Assembly (NCBI GenBank): GCA_945483525.1
Contig: CALYRV010000095.1
Span: 1 to 5,745 of the forward strand
From: an uncultured Verrucomicrobiota bacterium
GTDB lineage: Bacteria; Verrucomicrobiota; Kiritimatiellia; RFP12; UBA1067
Direction: 5' to 3'
Length of the DNA stretch: 5,745 nt
The notes beneath the pieces are model-generated. The model had not been told where the DNA came from. It ran no database searches and was given only the letters and a program-made list of their open reading frames with translations. This document shows, piece after piece, positions 1-5,287 of this stretch. Numbering within the stretch: position 1 is the first letter of the stretch; each line of letters opens with the position of its first letter. A program made the position numbers and the translations under genes.

Positions 1-2
1 GC

Positions 3-581
3 AACCACAAGCCGGAGCCCGAGGTCATGTGGCGGACTTCGGCGTACATCGACATTAACGCCTGTGAGGCCGGGATCGTCAAGCGTCCGGAGGACTACGC
101 ATGGTGCAGCTTCGCTGCGGCGGTGAAGGGCGACGAGAAGGCGCGGCGCGGCTACGCGTTCATGTACGGCAACGCGGACGACTGGGACGTGATCCGCGAC
201 TGCCACGAGAAGTCGATGCGCGAGGCCATGAGCGAGATCCTCGCCGCGCGCGAGGCCGAGCGGGCGGAACGGGAGGCGAAAGGGGAGCCTGCGCCTAGCC
301 GCAGGACGGATCCTCCGCCGTCGAAGGCGGATCCCGGGCTGGACGCGCCGAGGCGATTCGCCCTGGAGCTGGAGCGCGGCGACCCGGCGGTCGTCGAGCA
401 GATCCTGGCGCTCCTGTCCGAAGGTCCCATGAAGCCGGCGGCGCTTCGCGCGGCGGTCGGAATCAGAAGCCGGATTCACTTCAACCGGTATTACCTCGCG
501 CCGCTGCTGGAGAAGGGGCTCATCGTCCGAACCGATCCCGAACATCCGAACTCGCCGCATCAGGAGTATGAGCTGGCATGA
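3..581 (+). CDS. REP-associated Y1/IS200-like transposase, C-terminal part, with winged-helix tail (5' partial)
   Basis: The reading frame is open to the left edge of the window, so the true start is outside it; the ATG at 27 lies inside the domain. Codons at about 45-113 encode YIDINACEAGIVKRPEDYAW, which matches the block near the end of the Y1 transposase domain in REP-associated tyrosine transposases (family consensus about YIxLNPVRAGLVxxPxDYxWSS). The HUH metal-binding motif and probably the catalytic Tyr would be upstream and cannot be checked. A charged Ala/Glu/Arg helix (about 207-290) and a Pro/Ser/Asp-rich linker (about 285-345) follow. The last ~65 residues (about 381-578) look like a winged helix, with LLSEGPMKPAAL, a recognition-helix-like stretch and a wing ending HQEYEL. 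Similar C-terminal domains occur on Fic-type and AAA_4 regulators (from memory). These enzymes nick and join single-stranded DNA at palindromic sites; the tail probably adds DNA binding. Family call is firm; activity is unknown. Confidence 0.82.
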   Translation, partial: NHKPEPEVMWRTSAYIDINACEAGIVKRPEDYAWCSFAAAVKGDEKARRGYAFMYGNADDWDVIRDCHEKSMREAMSEILAAREAERAEREAKGEPAPSRRTDPPPSKADPGLDAPRRFALELERGDPAVVEQILALLSEGPMKPAALRAAVGIRSRIHFNRYYLAPLLEKGLIVRTDPEHPNSPHQEYELA

Positions 582-603
582 GTTGCTGTATCACAAGGAC
601 TGT

Positions 604-619
604 GTCAGTAAGTTCTGAC
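604..619. repeat. Small palindrome after the RAYT gene, candidate transposon end
   Basis: GTCAG (604-608) and CTGAC (615-619) form a perfect 5-bp inverted repeat around the loop TAAGTT, 22 bp after the transposase stop codon. RAYT-type transposases are known to act on short imperfect palindromes, so a hairpin here is a plausible element end. The homology of the downstream hydrolase starts only about 15-20 bp later, which supports a boundary at about 620-635. A 5-bp stem can occur by chance, and the matching left end is outside the window. Confidence 0.4.
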
Positions 620-2177
620 CCTTTCGTGCCCCCGTTTCGCGGCCGAGCGTAACTGGGCGTTGATCGGTGTGACGTTTATCTCGCCCGTTGAGAAGTTGAA
701 ATGCAATAACGGATACTACGATGCCGCCGCGGGGTCGGGTTTGACGTTGCTTCGGGCCGTTAAGAAACTGGGTTTGCTGGATAAGCCGTTGTATATTTAC
801 GGGTTTTCCGGAGGTGCTCGGTTTGCGGCCCGCTTTGCTGATCGGTATTCGAAATACGTTTCCGCATTTGCCGCGCACGCGCTCGGCGAGATTCCGGAAT
901 GTGAATATCAGGATGGTCCGCGCGGTATTATTTCGTGCGGAAGTGATGATCCGCGGCTTGGCTCCGCACTCTCATGGTTCAAGGACGCCCGTGCGGCGGG
1001 GTGGCGGCTGTCGTGGGTTGAAGCGCCTGATCTGGGACACGCCCGTAGCATGTCCGTCGAGGATTTCGTCCGGGAGTGGTTTCAGGATGAATCTCGCCGG
1101 CGGACATCGAATGTCGACGGTATTGAGTATGAAATCGGGAACGGCGACGTTTGCAAGGATTCAGACGGGTCTCCGGCGATGCGGTCCTGGTTTCCGTCAC
1201 GACGTGTTTTGGAATTGTGGAGAAGGAACTTCGGTCCCCGCGCCGAGATGCCGCGTTTTGTCAAAGCGGAAGGCAGGAAAGACAAAACCGATTTGAATGG
1301 ATTTGTCGTTAAGCCAAAAGGTGAAGATGTCTTTAAGCGGGAAATCTTTACAAAGGTTGATGAATGCCCGAAAATTACGCTGTACGGAAAGCTCCCGCGC
1401 TCGCATTTGGCAAAGGGCGTGATTTGCCTCTCGCTTATTGCCAATGACGTAGGGGACATCGAGGTGCTGCTGAGAGGCGAAAATCGAGAAGGTGTGGTCG
1501 GCGAGTGGCTGCGGTATGCGGAGAAGAATGATCTTGTCATGCTCGCCTGGGGGGCTCCGCGTGGACTCTGGCGGCCGCATGATAATTGGGATGACGTTAA
1601 CCGAAAGGAGAATCGCGGGCTGGACCGCTCTTTCGCATCGGTAGCCAACGCTTGGAGAGTCGCGGTTGAGAATCTTGCCAGGGAAAGCGGATTTCCGGAG
1701 TCAGGATATATGATGATTGGGTTTTCTGGGGCTGCACAGTTTGCCCAGCGCCTGGCGTTGCATGTTCCATCCAAATTCGCGGCGGTTGCCGTTCATATTC
1801 CAAGTAGTTTCGATTATCCGGTTCCAGAAGGAAGGAGCATCGTCTGGTGCCTGACGACTGGAGAGAATGAGAGCGGCTACGAAAGATCGTTGAAATATGT
1901 CGCTGCGGCGAAGAAGAACCGCTATCCGATCGTCTACAAGGCTTATCCTGGGCTTGGCCATAGTGATTCGATGACGGCATGCGAACTTGGACAGAAGGTA
2001 TTTGACTATGTTATCAAAGGAGGTTCGTCTGGGTTGACTGATTCATCAAAATGGCCGTTTGTGGCGGATTATGTGAATCAGCGCACAGCGCCTCGCGCGG
2101 AAGCCGCCGGAATGCCGTCTGAATTTCTAGTGGGTCTTCCGAACGCAGACGTGGAGGCGGCATGGAAGAGGGAATGA
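612..2177 (+). pseudogene. Tandem-duplicated alpha/beta-hydrolase, N-terminally truncated
   Basis: Two homologous hydrolase units lie in one frame. Counting residues from TTG 660, unit 1 has nucleophile elbow GFSGG (Ser50), likely acid in GSDDP (Asp96/97) and His127 (DLGHARS). Unit 2 has GFSGA (Ser356), GENE at the acid position (Glu402/404) and His434 (GLGHSDS). Ser-to-His spacing is 77 and 78 residues. Each unit ends with a related motif, FPSRRVLELWRR (178-189) and LPNADVEAAWKR (493-504). Unit 2 keeps about 100 residues before its Ser; unit 1 has at most 66 before the frame closes at the stop 609-611. Codons 636-659, upstream of any ATG/GTG/TTG start, encode FAAERNWA, which aligns with RYAEKNDL (285-292) of unit 2, so TTG 660, which also lacks a Shine-Dalgarno, is not the original start. 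The gene probably lost its 5' end at the transposase element. The substrate is unknown; an esterase/peptidase-like activity is inferred. An unusual start codon cannot be excluded. Confidence 0.72.
2153..2157 (+). promoter_or_regulatory. Ribosome binding site for the O-antigen-ligase-like gene
   Basis: GGAGG lies 4 nt before ATG 2162, within the last codons of the hydrolase frame. It favours ATG 2162 over the in-frame ATG at 2174, although AGAGGG at 2168-2172 could serve the latter. The 16-bp overlap with the upstream frame suggests translational coupling. Confidence 0.55.
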
Positions 2178-3478
2178 CCTGGTTCGGCGGACAGTTTTCG
2201 TTTGCCGGGCATGGACGTTGGCAGCTTTGGTTTGATAATCCCAATAAGGCCGCGGTGTTGCTCGTCGAGCTTGCGTTGCTTGGTCTGGTGATGGCGTTCG
2301 CGAAAGGGAGACGAAGGACGTTTGTTGGATTCCTGCTGTTCATGTTGCCGTCATTGGCGTTGGTGCAGACGTTTTCGCGTGGTGGACTGGTGGCTTGGAT
2401 TGCGTCTGCGTTTTTCGTCATATGGCGTCGTATTCGCGAATGCGGATGGAATCGTCAAGTCATAGCTAGTGTTGGTGTTGTGCTCCTTGTGTTTTTGTCG
2501 TGTGTGAATCAAGGCTTGTCGCGTCGAATGGCCTCCGGATTGTCTGGTGACGATAGGTCTGTCGGCAATCGATTCGACGTTTGGCGCGAAGTCCCGCAGA
2601 TGATGTGCGATGCGCCATTGGGTTGGAGTTTTGGCAATTCTGGTTCTGCGTACATGAACTGGTATCAGCCACTTGATAGGCATGAACGTTATCGGACATT
2701 GGTGAGTAGCCATTTGACCTGGTTCGTGGAGACGGGTTGGATCGGCATGCTTGTCTGGATATCGGCATGGTCAATGCTCGTATGCTTCGGCATGTCTGTC
2801 GGATTGAGATCGCGACGATGGACATGTCTTGCGCAATGGCTTTGTCTGTGCGTTGCAGGTGCGTTTAGTTCGGTGATGGAATCTCCGTGGCTATGGATTG
2901 TCCCTATGACGACGGTGTTGTGGGAAGCGGTGTCTTTTCGGCATGGATTTTGGCTGTGTTTGCGTCGATGCGTCATATTGGGTTCGAGTTGCGGATTGAT
3001 GTTTGCTGTAATTTCATTTATGGTGGCGAAGGCGTTTTGCGTTGGTTCTCAAGTTAGGAAATCTCTAGATTGGGTAGAGTATCGCGGAAGCGGGTGTTTG
3101 TGTTGGGTAGTGGTTGATCCAGATGTGCTTGGCGGGGAGAATTATCCGCGGGTTCTTCGTGAAGTCGCCGCAGACCCGTTGCCAGTAACTTTTCGCCTGG
3201 TAGATGACGCAGCTGAATTGCCGGTTGACGCGGACTTTGTCGTGTTTTGTGGGAAGAGGGATTCTGGCGGAAAGCGGGGGCGAAAGGCGACAATATGGCT
3301 GTCTCCAACTGCTGGTGCAACTGTGATCTCGGATGACATCGTTATAGTTGGTGAGTTCTCGGCAGCTTCTGATTGTTGGGAATCTGCTAATGTATGTGAG
3401 GTGTCGGGTGCGGCTGCTTATATTCCCTCTTGGCCGCGCGAGGTTTGTTCGGCTCTTAAGTCGCACTATCACGAATAA
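2162..3478 (+). CDS. O-antigen ligase/Wzy-like polytopic membrane protein with soluble C-terminal domain
   Basis: The 438-residue protein has about eight hydrophobic segments (roughly 28-47, 53-72, 74-88, 99-116, 190-212, 219-236, 242-258, 264-290). Family landmarks of the O-antigen ligase/polymerase group are visible: DNPNKAAVLL (25-34, compare GNPN), FSRGGLVAW (71-79), RFDVWREVPQMMCDAPLGWSFG split as 137-144 and 145-158, and HLTWFVETGWIG (184-195). The large extracytoplasmic loop at about 117-189 holds Arg137, Arg142 and His184, the kind of residues implicated in WaaL-type glycosyl transfer. Two things are odd. The stretch before the NPN motif is short, whereas family members usually have several more membrane helices there. 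Residues 300-438 form a predicted non-membrane alpha/beta domain (VVVDPD, DADFVVFCGK) that I do not recognise. The frame is closed upstream (TGA 2120-2122), so no longer start exists in this window. Likely role: transfer or polymerisation of a surface glycan; the substrate is unknown. It could be a 5'-shortened relative. Confidence 0.72.
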   Translation: MEEGMTWFGGQFSFAGHGRWQLWFDNPNKAAVLLVELALLGLVMAFAKGRRRTFVGFLLFMLPSLALVQTFSRGGLVAWIASAFFVIWRRIRECGWNRQVIASVGVVLLVFLSCVNQGLSRRMASGLSGDDRSVGNRFDVWREVPQMMCDAPLGWSFGNSGSAYMNWYQPLDRHERYRTLVSSHLTWFVETGWIGMLVWISAWSMLVCFGMSVGLRSRRWTCLAQWLCLCVAGAFSSVMESPWLWIVPMTTVLWEAVSFRHGFWLCLRRCVILGSSCGLMFAVISFMVAKAFCVGSQVRKSLDWVEYRGSGCLCWVVVDPDVLGGENYPRVLREVAADPLPVTFRLVDDAAELPVDADFVVFCGKRDSGGKRGRKATIWLSPTAGATVISDDIVIVGEFSAASDCWESANVCEVSGAAAYIPSWPREVCSALKSHYHE

Positions 3479-3486
3479 GCGAAATT

Positions 3487-3527
3487 TTCGGCATTGGCTT
3501 TTTCTGCGAGGTTTTCGACTTGCCGAA
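3487..3527. repeat. Long-loop inverted repeat after the ligase-like gene
   Basis: TTCGGCA (3487-3493) and TGCCGAA (3521-3527) are exactly complementary 7-mers separated by 27 nt, starting 9 bp after the stop codon. It may form part of the 3' end structure of the transcript, but the loop is long and no U-run follows, so it could be chance. Confidence 0.25.
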
Positions 3528-3557
3528 TAATGGCTCGGTTCGTGATTTGCTGTAGCA

Positions 3558-3578
3558 TTGGCGGGATTTTGCCGCCAA
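3558..3578 (+). terminator. Stem-loop downstream of the ligase-like gene, possible weak terminator
   Basis: TTGGCGG (3558-3564) pairs perfectly with CCGCCAA (3572-3578) around a 7-nt loop, GATTTTG. It lies 80 bp after the stop codon and before the next promoter. The sequence after it is AT-rich (AATTGTAATTTG) but has no clean U-tract, so it may be a weak terminator or a 3' stabilising hairpin. Confidence 0.4.
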
Positions 3579-3623
3579 AATTGTAATTTGACTCGTTATC
3601 GTGAGCGGGTTGCACGCATTAGT

Positions 3624-3638
3624 TTCGCCGTTGGCGAA
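3624..3638. repeat. Tight inverted repeat just upstream of the promoter
   Basis: TTCGCC (3624-3629) and GGCGAA (3633-3638) form a 6-bp stem with a 3-nt loop (GTT), followed by TTTA. It ends 10 bp before the predicted -35 box, so it could be a second terminator hairpin for the upstream transcript or an operator for the downstream promoter. Confidence 0.35.
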
Positions 3639-3648
3639 TTTAGGTGTC

Positions 3649-3677
3649 TTGTCGGGCGATGATTTTTGGGCTATACT
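3649..3677 (+). promoter_or_regulatory. Sigma70-like promoter for the membrane-protein operon (leaderless)
   Basis: A -35 box TTGTCG (3649-3654) and a -10 box TATACT (3672-3677) are separated by exactly 17 bp. A transcription start seven bases after the -10 box falls at 3684, which is the A of the ATG of the next gene, and there is no Shine-Dalgarno. The transcript is therefore predicted to be leaderless. The same box design occurs at 5206-5234. Confidence 0.65.
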
Positions 3678-3683
3678 ACCCGC

Positions 3684-4856
3684 ATGATTCGTACTCCAAT
3701 TCGTTTGTTCGCGGAATACGCGGTTCTGCTGCTGATCCTCGTCGGCGTGCCGCTCGCATGCGCGTGGCTCGGCGGCTATGACGAGGTGTTGCGCGACGTC
3801 TTCACCATCGTGCCGCAGACGGACGACTGGCAGGGCCGTCCCGAAATGCTCTGGAACTGCCGGCGTCCGTTCCGCTGGTGGGCGTTCTTGCTCGTCGGCG
3901 GCGTCGGCTCCGCGATGGTCGCTCCGTTCGTCGTCCGGTTCCTGTCGCGCTTTCGTCATCCTTCAAAATCAAACAATCAAACAATCAAACAATCAAACAA
4001 TTTTCTTTTCCCTCTCTGGGGCTACTTCGGTCTTCTTGTCATGCTCCTCGGCTGGATCCTCGCCTGGAACCGTTTTGCGTTCGTCGCGCCGGTGCAGCGT
4101 TTCACCTATATTCCGCAGTGGATGGGACTGATCGTCGCGTTGAATGCGCTCGTCTATCGGCGGACCGGACGCTCGCCGCTCACGCACGAGACTAAAGGCT
4201 ATCTGACGCTATTTCCGGTGAGCGCGGCGTTCTGGTGGTTCTTCGAATATCTGAACCGCTATGTGTGGAACTGGTTCTACGTCAATGTCGGAGACATGTC
4301 GCCGCTGATGTACATCACGATGGCCACGATCAGCTTCTCGACCGTGCTCCCGGGAATCATGATCGTCGCCGAATTGCTTGCGACATTCCGGATCTTCTCG
4401 GACGACGCGTTCGCGAATATGCTGCGCGTCAACGTGCGTTCGCGGTCCGTCGTGGCGCTCTTGGCGGTCGGCTCGGCGATCGGACTCGTCGGCATTGTGT
4501 TTCTTCCGGAGTTCACGTATCCGTTCCTCTGGATTTCGCCGTTCATGGTGGTGGTGCTCTTGAAGATGCTCTTCAGAAGTCCGTGTGCGCTCGATGAGGT
4601 CGCGGACGGCAACTGGTCGCGGATCGTCCGTTTTGCCGTCGCGTCGCTCATCTGCGGCTTCATCTGGGAGATGTGGAATTTCAACTCCTTCACGAAGTGG
4701 ATCTACGCGGTCCCGTACGTCCAGCGTTTCCATTATTTCGAGATGCCGCTCCTTGGTCTCTTCGGCTACATTCCCTTCGGCATCGAATGTCTCGTCATCA
4801 CCGACGCCTGGATTAAGAGGAGAAGGTGGAGTGAGAAGGTGGAGGTGGAGAAATGA
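3684..4856 (+). CDS. Uncharacterised multi-pass membrane protein with 8-bp coding repeat
   Basis: The protein is 390 residues from ATG 3684. I prefer this start over the in-frame TTG at 3666 because the -10 box overlaps the TTG-ATG interval. About eight or nine hydrophobic segments are visible (roughly 11-29, 65-86, 109-128, 142-157, 173-190, 208-234, 255-273, 279-297, 315-331, with 352-375 also apolar). It is rich in Trp and Phe, with aromatic clusters WWFFEYLNRYVWNWF (184-198) and WEMWNFNSFTKWIYAVPY (328-345), followed by FEMPLLGLFGYIPFGIECL (352-370). These clusters look like conserved signatures of a membrane family, but I cannot name a function. The tail (376-390) is strongly charged. 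Residues 94-106 (Ser/Asn/Gln/Lys/Thr-rich) are encoded by a tandem repeat and lie in a hydrophilic loop between two membrane segments. Its stop overlaps the next ATG, so the two genes are co-translated. Third positions are more GC-rich than in the ligase-like gene. Confidence 0.8.
   Translation: MIRTPIRLFAEYAVLLLILVGVPLACAWLGGYDEVLRDVFTIVPQTDDWQGRPEMLWNCRRPFRWWAFLLVGGVGSAMVAPFVVRFLSRFRHPSKSNNQTIKQSNNFLFPLWGYFGLLVMLLGWILAWNRFAFVAPVQRFTYIPQWMGLIVALNALVYRRTGRSPLTHETKGYLTLFPVSAAFWWFFEYLNRYVWNWFYVNVGDMSPLMYITMATISFSTVLPGIMIVAELLATFRIFSDDAFANMLRVNVRSRSVVALLAVGSAIGLVGIVFLPEFTYPFLWISPFMVVVLLKMLFRSPCALDEVADGNWSRIVRFAVASLICGFIWEMWNFNSFTKWIYAVPYVQRFHYFEMPLLGLFGYIPFGIECLVITDAWIKRRRWSEKVEVEK
3967..4001 (+). 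repeat. 8-bp tandem repeat (AATCAAAC, four copies plus AAT) inside a coding region
   Basis: Four perfect copies of AATCAAAC (3967-3998) are followed by a partial AAT. The unit is not a multiple of three, so gain or loss of one copy shifts the frame. Losing one copy would move translation into a frame that stops at 4193-4195; gaining one would move into a frame that stops at 4129-4131. Its AC-poor-in-G composition differs sharply from the surrounding GC-rich gene. In the present state the frame is intact on both sides. Confidence 0.9.
4820..4844 (+). repeat. Imperfect purine-rich direct repeat at the gene end
   Basis: GAGAAGGTGGAG occurs at 4820-4831 and again at 4833-4844, separated by one T. 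It encodes the charged tail of the membrane protein and merges into the ribosome binding region of the next gene. The 13-bp period means copy change would shift the frame of the last few codons. Confidence 0.6.
4841..4845 (+). promoter_or_regulatory. Ribosome binding site for the small membrane protein gene
   Basis: GGAGG sits 7 nt before ATG 4853, an ideal spacing, inside the purine-rich end of the preceding gene. It supports ATG 4853 as the start, in contrast to the leaderless first gene of the same operon. Confidence 0.7.
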
Positions 4857-5197
4857 GGAGGTGGCTGCCTTGTCACAAGACGTGGATCGTAGTATTGCCG
4901 TTTGCCGTGTTGGCGGTATTGATGGCTGCGGATCATCCCATGCATACGGAGATGTCCGCTTTCGAACATTACATGAGATGTTACGGCGCGGCGTTCGCAG
5001 GACCGTTCGGCGCGTGGTTGCTTCCGTGCTGCCGTTGTCCGGAACCGATATGGATGTTCATCGCCATACCGATCGTCTTCCTTCTCGGAGCGTCGGCTCT
5101 TTACTTCTGTAAACGCATTCTTCCGTTCAGGATGATCCTTGCGGTAGCGATTTGCTATTGGCTGCTTGTCGGCATGGGCGCATTGGGATATTACTGA
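4853..5197 (+). CDS. Small uncharacterised membrane protein
   Basis: This 114-residue protein starts at an ATG that overlaps the previous stop codon (ATGA) and has a good Shine-Dalgarno. It has three clear hydrophobic segments (about 11-26, 66-85, 93-113) and a weaker one (about 45-58). A short loop holds LPCCRCPEP (57-65) with three cysteines close together, and Cys43 is nearby; these could bind a metal or form disulfides, but no known motif fits. His28, His31 and His39 lie in the segment after the first helix. I do not recognise a family. Tight coupling with the larger membrane protein suggests a partner or subunit. Confidence 0.7.
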   Translation: MRRWLPCHKTWIVVLPFAVLAVLMAADHPMHTEMSAFEHYMRCYGAAFAGPFGAWLLPCCRCPEPIWMFIAIPIVFLLGASALYFCKRILPFRMILAVAICYWLLVGMGALGYY

Positions 5198-5205
5198 CCG
5201 AGTAC

Positions 5206-5234
5206 TTGTCAGGCGCGAAGCGATTTGCTAAAAT
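5206..5234 (+). promoter_or_regulatory. Sigma70-like promoter for the ATPase gene
   Basis: TTGTCA (5206-5211) and TAAAAT (5229-5234) are separated by 17 bp. Both this promoter and the one at 3649 begin TTGTC followed by RGGCG and have GCTA running into the -10 box. The predicted start is near 5241, which gives a leader of about 47 nt. Confidence 0.6.
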
Positions 5235-5241
5235 AATGGCG

Positions 5242-5277
5242 TTTTGCAAATAGGTCACAAGTGACCTAACGGCAAAA
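5242..5277. promoter_or_regulatory. 36-bp interrupted palindrome in the ATPase leader (operator or RNA hairpin)
   Basis: The core TAGGTCACAAGTGACCTA (5251-5268) is an 8-bp perfect inverted repeat around AA. Three bases out on both sides, TTTTGC (5242-5247) and GCAAAA (5272-5277) are also complementary and centred on the same point (between 5259 and 5260). In all, 14 of 18 position pairs match. It starts at the predicted transcription start and ends 10 bp before the ATG, so it could be a dyad operator bound by a dimeric repressor or a leader hairpin affecting translation. Confidence 0.7.
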
Positions 5278-5287
5278 TTGAAGTGCG

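Noticed and set aside
660..662. TTG as the start of the hydrolase gene
   Set aside because: No Shine-Dalgarno precedes it, and codons upstream of it still align with the second hydrolase unit, so it encodes an internal Leu of the original protein.
1082..1774. Long antisense open frame within the hydrolase gene
   Set aside because: Its product is Ser/Arg/Pro-rich with no recognisable domain, and the plus strand carries a clear two-unit hydrolase.
3666..3668. TTG as the start of the large membrane protein
   Set aside because: It lies upstream of the predicted -10 box (3672-3677), so a transcript from that promoter would not contain it; ATG 3684 fits the predicted transcription start.
3967..4001. 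CRISPR-like array
   Set aside because: The units are 8 bp and directly adjacent with no spacers, so this is a microsatellite-type tandem repeat.
4209..4733. Antisense open frame within the membrane protein gene
   Set aside because: The product is an Arg/Glu/Asp/His-rich low-complexity chain typical of the reverse complement of a GC-rich membrane protein gene.
5251..5268. Palindrome as an intrinsic terminator for the upstream operon
   Set aside because: The spacer is only 2 nt, no U-tract follows, and it lies downstream of the next gene's promoter; an operator or leader element fits better.
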